Origin: Cadophora sp. MPI-SDFR-AT-0126
Taxonomy: Eukaryota; Ascomycota; Leotiomycetes; Helotiales; Ploettnerulaceae
Length of the DNA stretch: 64,000 nt
Assembly: GCA_020747065.1 (NCBI GenBank)
Contig: JAGMVK010000013.1
Coordinates: 434,001 to 498,000, forward strand
Direction: 5' to 3'
The translations under genes were made by a program, and so were the position numbers. Below the pieces are notes generated by a model. That model was given only the letters and a program-made list of their open reading frames with translations, did no database searches and was not told the DNA's origin. Positions 1-11,317 of the stretch are shown in pieces. Position 1 is the first letter of the stretch. Each line of letters begins with the position of its first letter.

Positions 1-3000
1 TGGTAAGATACTAAGTTGGAACGAGGGCGCCGCTTTGATTGGATGGGAGGACGTGATTTCTTTGGGATGCGCACAGGGTAGGTACGGTGCTGGCTCGTCT
101 TATCTTTCTTTCCCTCTCTGTCGTTTTCACATGTGGCATATACGGGTAAGGAGATTTGATTCGATGATGTACAGTATTGGTATGTTGCTGGTGTAGGGAC
201 TTTTGGTTCTTGGTCTTTGGTGCTGACGAATGATATGTTGTGGTGAACAGACTGATGATGGAATTTGACTTGATATCAGGACTGTCCTGGTGCTTATGTA
301 TGCATGCATGCACCTACGCATGCACGTATCGGCATTATTCTAGAAAAATTTTGTCGTTCTGTGCAGCAGGTACGTTTGTACTCGGGAGAGTCCGTCATGC
401 TATGCCATTTGAGTTCAATTTGGAAGGTTGAGACTTCCACCGTTTCTGTAGAAATTAGATTGGGATGCGAGGAAGGAGCTTCCCTTCTCGGATTGAAACA
501 AAAGTCAATTATATCGGAGAAGCTTCTCTGGAATGATGTCCTCACCGGCAGATTCAAAGTTCACCGGCAGATTGAATGATGGAATCGTTTGAGTTCCACC
601 TAAGACAATTCGGCCGGAAGAGGGGAGTAGAGACATCCATTGAGAGCTTTGAAATATCTGCCTTGCTTGCATTCCTTCAGGGGTACGTACAATACATAAA
701 CAAATGAATCGATGTACCGAGGGATTAGCCTCGCGATCTAAGAAATTCGGCGCGGATACGATGCGATGAACATTCGGTTGGTTGAGAAGCACGGATGATT
801 CTGAAGCAGCGGTTTGTGGTGGAGATGGGGGATGGTTTGTTTCAACTTTGAGTGCCTGAGCAGGTAGAGTTCTTCACGGGGCTCGGGTACAGTTGATGTC
901 GCATGCGTGCTGTGTGATAAAGTAATTCGAATATTGAGACGAGAAAGGCAAACACAAAAGTACACATCTGTGCAAGAGAGAATTGGAACTCTGCTGTGTT
1001 TTCAGATGTTTCTTAACGGTATGAAGTGCGTCGGTGTGTATCCACGAGTCGCGCTTCTTAACACCGCTGCCAGTCAAAATGGCTAGGATCTGGTTTGATG
1101 TCCTGCGAAAGACAAAGTGAAAGTCACAACTGAGAAATCTCTGTCGGCACACTGCCGACCACGGATGCCGTAGTCGATGATTTGCAGAAAAGATAGCCTT
1201 ATGGTGGCGTAGAGGTGGGTTGATAGACAGACCGCTGGGCTGGGCTGAGAGGAAGCTGAGGTTGGGGGCATCAGATAATCGCCGAGTCCTTGATGGGACG
1301 GGGGCGTGGCGAGCTTGAAGGGCAGTCTGCAGATACGGTTTGCTGACATTCATATTTGCTTGACGTTGCTTGCTGATTAGGATAGTGATGTCTGGAGATG
1401 CATTGGGGCCTGGTTATGCCCTCGATGCCCTCTGTTCGTCTTCTTGCTGACAAAAATATAAGACTTCGGCCCTTTACAATGAGGTGCGGTTGCGCAAGGC
1501 GTTGGATTCGAAGGCGAGGCTTTACTTTTCCGTCCCTTTCTGGCATGGCCAAGGGCAGCACTTGGTGTTTAGTTTCGATTTCTTGCAACCTTCACAGCAG
1601 CTCAATCCTGGACTTGCAGAGGGCGTGCCAGAGACTCGGCATCCTGATACCGTACCACATCTCAGAGGACCGAGGGTGTTCCCTCCACACACGATGCCAT
1701 GGGCTTGTACTTGTGGAACGGTAAAATATCATTCGGGGAGCAAGCGAGATACCATCATACCTTAGGCTTTGTGACCCTCCAGATGGTCCAGGTAGGTTGA
1801 GGTTTAATTCGTTCATGCGGAGGCTCTTTCCCGTGGGATTGGGCACCGGAGACGGAGGAGGGAGGCGAGGAGGGAGGGGGGTGTTACAGACGCGACGAAA
1901 CTCGGATGGGGCATCCGTGAAATCTAAAGGAAACACCAGATATATCTCTCGGCTTTGAATTTTGTCTGGCTCTGAGGGAAATTGGAGTGTATCACTCTGG
2001 AGTCCGCATACTATGGTAGGCGAGGAGGTACAAGCACGATCGGTTTGTACGAGTTGGGGAGTAACGTTTTGCTGCTTTGTCGGGACGCTACCGTACTTCG
2101 GATGGATGTAGCGATTGTGAGTACCATGCTTTACACAGCACTTAATAACGAAGGATTACTACACGAACAGGATTCTCGATCCTGGATTCAGATCCAGTCC
2201 GGGGTCCTTCTGAAGACGGGGACAGTTTCGAATCTTCGAAACCGAGGGAGTCTTTCGATCTGATGTGGCAGTGACGGTCATCGATAAGTATTTTTGGGAC
2301 CGTGTCTGGGACGTGTTATCGAATTGATACGATGTCGATGTCCACGCGGGAGGAGGCTGGGGCTGCTGGGGCCACCCCGATGCCAACAGCCATCCAGCCC
2401 AAACTAGACCGGTGGCTTACTGGAGCTAGCTGTCGGGACCTAACGCGCTGTCTCCATTCGCTGCTTGTTCGACTGATCGGACCAGAGAAGAGCTAGGGAT
2501 AGCTCGGGCAGGTTGTTCGGGACCTAGACGTTTAGTTGGGCTTGGGCGTTGATCTGGTGGTGGGGTGAAGTGAGGATCTAGAGGCGCCCAGGTTGTCTAA
2601 ACGTGGGACAAAAAGTCTGAGATGTGGAAGTGTGTGCCAATTGATGATGACAAGGCATGGCCGATAAAAAGAAAAGAAAAGAAAACCCAGAGTATGCAGC
2701 CCTGAAAAATGAGACTGCGAAACAGGTCGTGGCTTGCTTCTCCAGCTGAAGTGCAGCTGGACGAATGACGAGGCGAGATCGGTCCCAGCGTCTCGAGCCC
2801 AGGAACGTGTGATGAGAGAATTCATGGGCTGCGAATCTTCCCCAAGCGGCAGACCCGGACTTCTCAATATCATGAGGAGAAAGAACACTTGCTTGCTTTG
2901 ATGTTCGGAATCTGGGAAGGTACTTGTGCCTGATATGCCATGCTAGGTCGATCTCTCCTTCAATCAAACAATCAATCAATCTGGTGGCGGACAACGGGAC

Positions 3001-5248
3001 GGTTCGTCTGGATAAATAATACTTGATGGTTGTTCTCTTGTCTGAATGTCTGAAATATGGGGTAGCCGGCGTGCTGTTCCTGATCCTCTTCCTCGCGTCT
3101 CCCCTCCGAGCTTTCTTATATTACTCGCCCGCTGCATGATGGATCATTTGACTCGACCTGATTCATCTGAACCTGGCCTGACTTGAGCTTCCTTCCATCC
3201 TTCCCTTCCGCATCCTGCTTCGGGATATTTATTGACAAAGTACGAAAGGTACACACTGAAACCTTGACGGGCCCTGGCTGTACCTGCCGGGTAAAACACC
3301 ACAGGATTCGGTTGTTGGAAGTTCAGTTCAGGTACAAAAATACCCCGCTGGCTCTGCCCTACATACCCTGTGGTCAACTAGGGACCCGACTTAATTAAGG
3401 CCAGCCTTGTTAGCTCTGATCGGACGAAAGCGAAGTATCTCGTCGTGTTTTCCCAGGCAGTGCTGGCGTTTGTAAGCCGGAGACATCCTGGCTCCTTGCC
3501 TTCTTGCTTGTGAGCTGTTCTATGGATGCGTGGGTGGGTGAACGTTGCATGCATGTCAAAATGTATGGACCGAACCACATGCGTCTGATTCTTTCTACCT
3601 GCCTCTAGAATGCCGGATGTGATGATTGCCGATGAATGTGGTGTGTGTAATCAGATGCCTGGCGAAGACGTGTGTGCTACGTGCCCCATCGTCGTCATAC
3701 TCAGTCATCATCAACCGGAACACCCATCCAGCTCTAGCTTCCCCACAGTGCTCACCGCAATACTCACAGAGGAGGTACTCAATCAAGGACCCATCAGTGT
3801 AATAATCTTCAAGTCACTTAGTGAAACTGAAAGAGGTATTTGAAACCACAACGCAAATGGTGGGTGTTCCAATTCCAAATGTCCAATGTCTAGAAGAAGG
3901 CAGGGAGGGATATATAAAATATTGAATGACTACTTCGGGAGATTGAGGGGCCGCTTCGAAAGAGGGGAAGACCTGAAGGGAGGGACCTCAATAATGTCCG
4001 GCAGAGATGCTTTGGGAATTCATATAAATTATCCTGTAATAAAAATATCTCTTTCGAGACATTGAGCGGGACCTCAGACCGAGGTTACTACGCTCACAGA
4101 GGAAGAAAGGGCAAGACTTCAACTGTAGGCATGACGCAGTGTCAGAATTGCTTGTTGCCTTTGTGTCTTGGTATGAAAGAAGGGATCAGAGTGAAGTTGA
4201 ATCTCTTCCCTCTTCAACTTAAGAACTCCCATGATACACATTATATACCTTCCCCATCCCTACCGACACTCGCGCGCTGTTGGTCCCTGGTGTCCCAGCA
4301 GACGGCCGTCCTGATCCACACTGCGCTGGCCCCTGCAGGCCGAAAAAAGCCTCGTTCCTCTTCGGTCGTTCGCGGGCGACAGACAGGGCGTAGACTGGCT
4401 GCTGCACCGCATTTGCGTTGCTGGTTTGCTGGCTGTCTGCTGCGCAAAAGGTCCTCGACTCAGGCAGGCAACGCAACAAGAAAAGTGAAGCAAGCAAGTA
4501 GGCAAGCAGAACGGTGCCCAAACCATCCACCGTATCTGTCAACCAAACTGCCCTTCGCCCTGTGTTGCTGGGAGAAGATAACTTCTGCCTCCTCAACCTT
4601 GACCCTCAGTCTTTGTTGCCCTACTTTCTAGTGCCCTGAGTCCCCCAGTACCTCTGTAGTCCCCCTCTCGTCCACTGCTAGACCATTCTAAGCGGAACCC
4701 TGTCTGTGCCACTACCAAGTACAGGCTGGGGCCAGCCAGTCCCACCATCTCACATCGCCCACTGCACCTGCACCTGCACCCGCACCCACGGGCATCCCTG
4801 CGCTATCCTTCCTATCCTTGCGGCCCAGGCTAGCCTGGGCTTGCTGGACATGGCCTGCTGAGAGGAAGGGAAGGGAAGGAAGGGAACGGGAACGACCTCG
4901 CCTCGATCGTCCCCTCTCACTCATCACTCGACTTCCTGTTTTGCTTGCTTTGCTTTGCTCTGCTCTGCTTGTTCAGTCTCACAATCACTTCTCACACCTG
5001 ACCGCCGTGAATGTTTCTTTGATGTGACTGTCCGCTGGTCGACTACCTCCAAGCAACAATCGACCAGCCGTTCAAAGTTCCCTCCCAGATGGACTCTGCT
5101 ACCACCGCCTTCATGTCGAGATAGTCGAGAGTCGAGCGTCAACCGCCTCAGCAACGAGACTTGGCAGCAAGAACCACAACTTCTCAAACCCTCTCCTCCC
5201 ACGAATACCACGAAATTCGAACCTGCCTCTGGCAGACTATCCTACAAA
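1..5248. other. gene-poor left flank and leader of ELL gene
   Basis: No reading frame here looks like a conserved protein. The open frames are short, mostly overlap one another on opposite strands and show no recognisable motif. Low-complexity tracts are visible: alternating TGCA repeats near 299-325, CACCTG-type repeats near 4764-4788, a GGAA-rich purine run near 4861-4893 and TGCTT/TGCTC repeats near 4940-4970. The frame of the ELL start stays open upstream to about 4955 but holds no ATG, so it is read as leader. The size suggests a long regulatory region or an unseen non-coding transcript. Confidence 0.5.
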
Positions 5249-7589
5249 ATGCCTGCCCTCGTTATTCCAGAGTTGGGCTTGACAATGCGGAGCTTCGAAG
5301 GGGCTGCGTCCAAGCCCGGCTCAAGTCCTCCGGATGTCTTTGGGCTCACTTTGACCGATGCAGTCATTGAGGAGATGATAAAATGTGTACAGAATGGAAA
5401 AGGACTCCAATTGTCCTTGGGCGAACAACCTGTAAGCCTGTCATTTATTTTTGGGTGTTCCGAAGTGCAGACGGCGGGTTGTTGGGTGTCGGCAATGGTT
5501 CTGTTCACCTTCAAGATCGTGGGATTCACTCGACCACCACATGGGGACCGCTTGCTATTGTTCACCACCCACAATAGGATGGAAATATTTACTAATGCCG
5601 GGCATACAGTCGCTTTCCTATGGATCGAAAGTACAAAACTTGCAAACTTCTGACGACCCTTTCACATACGACATCTTCCAAAGTACCAATTCCTCAGATT
5701 CCGACTCGAGTACCGCAGACATGTCTTCGCAAGCCAAACCAGACATCAAGAAGAGGGTAATCAATGTCCAGAACAAGCCAAACTTATCGTGGATTGCCAG
5801 TATCACCGGCAAGAGGTACATACCAGCGGCATTCGCCCAGACCAAGTCCAGTACTAAGCCTACTTCCTCGACCACAACCACAAAGACCACCAAGCCAGCT
5901 TCCGATACGAGTGGTACAGATGCTGCTCTAAGCCAATTGCAGGGTGCTCTGGCTTCGGAGAAACAGAAGAAGTTGGCCAACACGTAAGTGGATCAGGAGA
6001 GACCAGGAAGAATGTGGAATTGACATTATGATAGCACTCAAATAATCAACGGCAACCTAGCTGCACCCCGTCGCGGTGGCCCAGCTCCTAAGTCGTTGAC
6101 CAATAAGACAAAACTTCTTTCGCAGAAGAATCGTTCCCTTGCGAGCGACAGCACTAGATCAATGCCCACGAGCCCAGCTCTGTCCGGTGTAGGCTCTCCA
6201 TCCCTCGGACCTACCTCTGTCCCACTCTCCCAGCAACAGGCTGAGAAGGCAAAGGAGGCCCGCAAGCCCGTAATCCACCTCCTCGCAGTCGAGCCGCTCT
6301 CAGAAAAGGTCATCCAGAAGAGACTCCCAGAGATTTCGGAGAATGACTTGGACAACGCCCTGCGAAAGGTTGGAGACTTGAACGATACAACTGGTAAATG
6401 GGAACTCCGAAAGACTTTCTGGAAGGAGCTTGACGTCTGGTCCTACAAGTACGCTTCGAAGGAGGATCGTCAGCGTGCGATTGATAATGCCGTGAAGCAG
6501 TACGACAAGATGCGTCTAGGCGTGTCGGAGCCGGAGTGGGACAGGTTGTTGATTAAGGCCGAACGCGGCACTGGAAAGTGTCTGAGCAAACTCCAGGCTG
6601 AGATTGCGAAGGGATCTCTGGCAAGAAAGTCGAATAGCCAAAATACGGAAGGTTCAGGTCGCGATACTCCTAACGGCGACGATGACCTTGAGGATAAGGC
6701 ACTGTCAAAAGTCAAGGGTGATGGAACAGCTCGATCAGCTTCGCAACCACCAACCACGAAGTCAAAGAAGACCAGTGAGAAGGAGGCACAAGCAAAGCGG
6801 CTCTTCTCGAAGAATCCCGCAAAGTCTGCCAACAAGCCAGCTTCGAAGCCAGCTGCAACTAAGAAATCAGGACCAGCTCCAAAGGCAGGAACCAAAGTTC
6901 TTTCTGCTGAGTATGTCGAGGATTCGGAGGACGATTCCGAGGCACCATTGCCGAGTAAGGAGAACATCAGCAAGGAGAAGACCATCAAGGAGCAGGCAAA
7001 GCCAAAGGTGGCGAAGCCAGTTATGAAGCGGGCTCGTGAGGAGGATCACGATACAAGTGACTCCAGTGTTCCACTTAGCAAGAAGGTCAAGAAGGATGTC
7101 CCTGTCCCTGCCACTGCTACCAACCACCGCGTCTCTGATGCCAGTCAGACTTCGCGAACCACCAACGGCTCCTACTCCTCCTTCAACTCCAAGAACAAGA
7201 GCAACTCCCCACAAAAGTCCTCTCCTCTCGCTTCCTCTCCACCTACCAACGCCTCCGATATCGAGAACTCCTCCAACGATCGTACCTCGTCGTCCGCATC
7301 TCCTGCTCCTCGCTTTTCTACCAAGAGCACCCGCTCACCTATCCATAAGCGTCACCAGAAGTCATCCTCGGTTACCTCATCCAGCTCGAACAGTTCCCGG
7401 CTTAAGCCAAAGGCTATCGAGCTCGCAGCCAAGTATCGTCTCTATTACCCCAGATACGTCGAGCTTTTCGAGGAAGTAGTTGCCGAAGGTGACAAGCGTA
7501 CCAAGAGCAAGGAGCGTGATCTACTTGATATGCACTCACGTTTGGAAAAGATGCGCAAGGATATCGCTATTTATATGGCCGATGAATAG
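5249..7589 (+). CDS. RNA polymerase II elongation factor ELL-like protein
   Basis: Three exons: 5249-5431, 5610-5983, 6035-7589, about 703 residues. Donors are GTAAGC and GTAAGT and all phases join. ELL proteins suppress Pol II pausing and act in the nucleus in elongation complexes. The N-terminal part (residues about 30-105) has the ELL pattern, with LTLTDAVIEEM before the first intron and LSYGSKVQNLQ after it. A winged-helix-like block begins near residue 263 (KPVIHLLAVEPLSEKVIQKR). A long Ser/Lys-rich linker with basic clusters follows. The last 60 residues (KYRLYYPRYVELFEEV onward) resemble the occludin/ELL C-terminal coiled domain. Start chosen as the only ATG upstream of the conserved block. 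The family assignment is by recalled resemblance. Confidence 0.85.
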
Positions 7590-10112
7590 AGCTTCCTCTG
7601 CACCGCCACACTTCTCTTCTGATGACATCTACAGTTGGCACATGCACATATGACGAAGAACTTGGTTTCTGAGTCGCTATTGTACAATGACTACACAATT
7701 TCCATTTCTTTCTTTATGACATACAATCACGTACAACAATCTGAGCATTTTCTGCGGGAGAGCTAGGGAGCTTGGGCGCGACGGATGGGTAGGATACGAA
7801 GGGTACGATATGAAATGGGGAGCATGCATTGGGAGGATCATCGTTTGGGTTTATCATTTTGTTTCTCTCCTCTTTATTTGCGCTGGGAGAGAAAAAAATT
7901 GGGCTGGGCTGGAAATCACAGACAGAGATACAGATACACTTTGTGGCCTACCTATTTGTTTAGGACGTGGCCAGCAATTGATTACAGACAAGCAGGAGGA
8001 AGGCAGCAGAGGCTAAGAAAAGTCTTGCAATGAAAACCATTTACGGATATGAACCTGATTCTCAAAACTTTCCAGTTTCTTGCTGGTAAGTTGTGGAGGG
8101 GATGTGCATGGAGTTTCTACGACTTGGCGATGATGCGATGGACTTCTACATGCCATCAGCCACAGCCATGCTTTGGGCTTTGCAGCGGGTACTGGACTGT
8201 AAATCCAAAATACAGAGAAATCAAAGAATAAGAATAAGAACAAAGAAATCACCAACTCTTCCTACCTACCGTGATCGTGATCGTGATTGTGATCGTGATT
8301 GTGATCGTGATTGTGACAGTGATTGACTGTGATTCGCGAAAGAGCGAGCCTCGTTCGTTCGATAGAGATCACCACTGCCACGCCAAGGAACCCCACCACC
8401 CTCTCTTTGACAACAAAGAAGTGTAGGGGGTTGCAGGTGTTGTAGGTGTGGTTTCTTTCAAAGGGTTCGCTACTAGATGAAAGTATAACACTTTCCCGTT
8501 GCGATGCCAAGAGCAAGAGGGTATTCAGCTGATTAGGTAGGCATGATCTGCTGGAAGGGAGTGCAAGATTATTGTACTGTTCATGGTCTTGTGGTACGGA
8601 TTTAGGTAGGTAGGGGTAGGGTGGCTGGTAGGTGGGTAGGGGAAGGGAGTGCGAGTACAGAGATGCGGCTGGTTAGCTTAGCTTAACTGTTGTTGGTCCG
8701 TGTTAGAAAGTGTGGATGGATGGATTCAAGTGTATGGGTGGTGCTTGGATATCGTATTTCATCCAATGTAGGGAAGTAAGTGAGTGCGTGGATTAGGTGA
8801 GTACAAGTGCGAACAAAGGAGAAAGCAGTTGGGATGCATGTTGGAGAGAGGGTGGAAAGAAGGTAAAGCGGGACGGGAAGGGGAAGACCAGTATTCAATA
8901 AGGTAAAGGGATTTGTGTACCGTAGACCCCGGCAGTCATGAGATTAGTTGCGGGAGGGAGGGAGTAGAAGAGAGAGATGTTGGATGCCGGGTAAGGGCTT
9001 CTAGAAGTTTGCCATTTGTTGTTGGAGGTACGATTTTAGGGATGAGTGAGGGAGTGAGAGAGAGACGGAAAAGAGAGGGAGGAGAGAGAGGGAGCAGATG
9101 GGAAGCTTTGCCTTGGGAGGGGCCAGGATGATGGAAAGTCCGTAGTGTGCAGTAGGTAAGTACTTCTGCATTGGGCAGGTGAAGAGTGACATGGGAAGAG
9201 CGATATCAGGGGAGGGACAGATGCGGATGCATTTGCAGTTGAACTTGTAGATGTAATCTTATATGTTGGTTGCTTGGACTTGCTTAAAGGAAGGAAAGCT
9301 GAGCAGTAACAGACAATAAGCAGTAGGTAAGTAAGGTGAAACTTGATCCAGTCCTAGCAAGTGGTACCGTTGTGAGTGGTGTGGAGATTGAGGCTCTGGG
9401 ATTGAAGGGAGGTGTGGTGAGGATTCGGAGGCAAGGGAGGGGAAGGAAGGGGGAAAAGAAGGATTTCGAGGATTCTGGACCTGCATCTGCATCTGCAATT
9501 GTGGAGTCCAGCAAGAAAGAGTAGAAAGAGCGGGCTCGGCTGGGCTTCATGAAAGAAAGGGCTTGAGAAGGTTGGTAGTGAGGCGTGCCTGGGATATAGG
9601 CTTTTGAAAGGATGGTCGTGAGGTGGAAGGGCACAACTTCACCAGGGTGTGCCCTTTCATCAGGGTAGGGATGCATCACAGTGCGATACCGTAAAGCGGG
9701 AAGACGAAAACCATGGGTGTCATCAGTTGCATTCATGAAGACGAAAGCAGCATTCATGCATGCATCACATGTCCTCGTCAATGAATCCAGGAGTATGTTG
9801 CCAAATGGCCGTTCCCATGCAGACGAACAAATCTTCCTCCATACACCGATCCATCACCTGCGCGATGTGCAGGGCTTTCCATTCGTCAAATCATATGCCC
9901 CATCCTTGAAACTCGCAAGCCATCCAGATCAGAACCAAAGCAAACCAGCATGACAACCATATCCCTAGCAAACCATCCGTAACCATCCATACCGTCCCAA
10001 AGCTGAAGTCCGCCCGTTTCGTACTGAACCTTTTTGCCTTTTATGCGCCTAGCAAACCGAGTGCTGAGAGATGGAGAGGTGAAAGGAGGCGTTTCGAGGT
10101 ATGTGGACGCGT
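7590..10112. other. intergenic region between convergent ELL and LC8 genes
   Basis: About 2.5 kb with no supportable gene. The plus strand is purine-rich between 8.6 and 9.5 kb, with many GGGTAGG, GAGAGAG and GGAAGG stretches. These keep frames open on the complementary strand without giving protein-like composition. A hexamer repeat lies at 8271-8333. Confidence 0.5.
8271..8333. repeat. short tandem repeat of GTGATY units
   Basis: Imperfect array of the hexamer GTGATC/GTGATT, about ten units, ending in diverged copies (GTGACA, GTGATTGACTGTGATT). It sits in intergenic DNA downstream of the ELL gene. Confidence 0.8.
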
Positions 10113-10788
10113 TTATTGGGTTTTGAAAAGTAAGATTGCGCAGTGACCAAGGTAGAAGTATATGAAGTGCTTTGTCTCGTGGGTGACGAACGATCCAAAG
10201 TTGCGACCAACGATACAGTGCCAGGTAGGTCCCTTGCGCTCATCAAACTGGTAAATACATGTTAGTTTTGTTCCTGACTGAAGTCCGTCGTGAGGGGGCT
10301 GTGAGGAGAGAGCGTACGGTTTTCTTAATGTGCATCGCAATATCCTGATAGTTGTTAGCTATTGATCGGACCAATAAAAAATAGGGAGAAATCACCTTTT
10401 CAACTGTGAACTTGTTCATAGCTTCTTGTGCTGTGATTTGGTTAGCTGCATTCCCCCGCATAAACACCCCTTTCGAACATACCAACGTCAATTGCCTCCT
10501 GCTGCATATCATCCGTCTGCCAGAAAATCAGTCCACCGTCTCTCAGAAAAGAAAATCCCTTTGTGTAGAATGCTCACCATATCGGCAGACTTGATCTGAG
10601 CTGCAAAGAGGTTAGCTAGCAGTCTGTTTGTTGATTTGTTTGTTTTGATTAGAAGGAATGGGGCTTGCGGCGGTCTACATCTGCAAAAGGTGGCCAGGTT
10701 TTTCTTTCTGGTAAATTGTAGAGCGAAAGTGAACAGAAAAACCAAACATACCCTCAAGTTTATCCTTTGGTTTCTCGGCGGTCGACAT
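10113..10788 (-). CDS. dynein light chain, LC8/DYNLL type
   Basis: LC8 is a homodimeric hub protein of cytoplasmic dynein that also dimerises many other partners. Reading on the minus strand there are six exons: 10788-10752, 10600-10578, 10516-10483, 10430-10396, 10344-10318, 10247-10113. They join in phase to 96 residues, the usual LC8 length. The conserved core is unmistakable: [20 protein letters not shown] followed by [10 protein letters not shown] and AILLFK at the C-terminus. Upstream exons give [26 protein letters not shown] and DIAMHIKK, all in family order. Four internal exons are only 23-35 nt. The gene is divergent from the mrd1-like gene, with 529 bp between start codons. Confidence 0.93.
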
Positions 10789-11244
10789 GATTGCGGGTTT
10801 GTTGATTTGACGTTCTCCTGGTGGGTATATTGGCAACGGAGTAAGGTTGGATTGAATTGCTTGATCTCTGGTTGTGTAACTGTGGTTGCGATTATATGCG
10901 ACAGCTGGTGGATAGCTAGAGATTGAAGACGACTTGCTAGTAGCAGAGACTCGTCGCAAATGGCCTCGTCCTGGTGTGATTGTGGATGTTCCTCTCGAGT
11001 GCACAACAATGTGTAAGTCGTCTGGGCGTTCTGCCAGCTCCAGGTCCACTTGTTTCATCCTGGGCGACCATTCACAGCTCAGATGACAAGTGCTTGGCTC
11101 GTCCCTCCGCTCCCCTCTCCTACTCGAGGCGGCGCGGCGTCGGCACTATATTAGTCCGGTGGAGTATGTTTAGTCTCTATTAGGTTTTTTTCGAGGTGTT
11201 AGCCGAGACAACTTTTGATAAAATCGCGAACGCGCATTTTGTTT

Positions 11245-11283
<39 letters not shown>

Positions 11284-11317
11284 CTGTTGACGTTGACGTT
11301 GACATTGATACCTTATC
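10789..11317. promoter_or_regulatory. shared 5' region of LC8 and mrd1-like genes
   Basis: The two start codons face away from each other across 529 bp, so both promoters must lie here. The mrd1-proximal side carries a 34-nt TC tract and a GTTGAC-type repeat immediately before the start codon. Confidence 0.5.
11247..11280 (+). repeat. (TC)17 microsatellite in the mrd1-like leader
   Basis: A perfect run of TC dinucleotides ends 37 nt before the mrd1-like ATG. Pyrimidine tracts near start sites are frequent in fungal housekeeping promoters, so a promoter or leader role is plausible but inferred. Confidence 0.9.

Noticed and set aside
299..325. Alternating TGCATGCA tract as a possible attachment or origin site
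   Set aside because: Short, low complexity, and no mobile-element gene nearby.
4062..4631. 189-codon plus-strand frame
   Set aside because: Overlaps three equally long antisense frames; no protein-like pattern.
4955..5248. In-frame open extension upstream of the ELL start
   Set aside because: It contains no ATG and its composition is that of a leader; the conserved N-terminus begins at the chosen Met.
9284..9781. 165-codon minus-strand frame
   Set aside because: Opposite a purine-rich tract that removes stops; no domain, no signal peptide and no splice partner.
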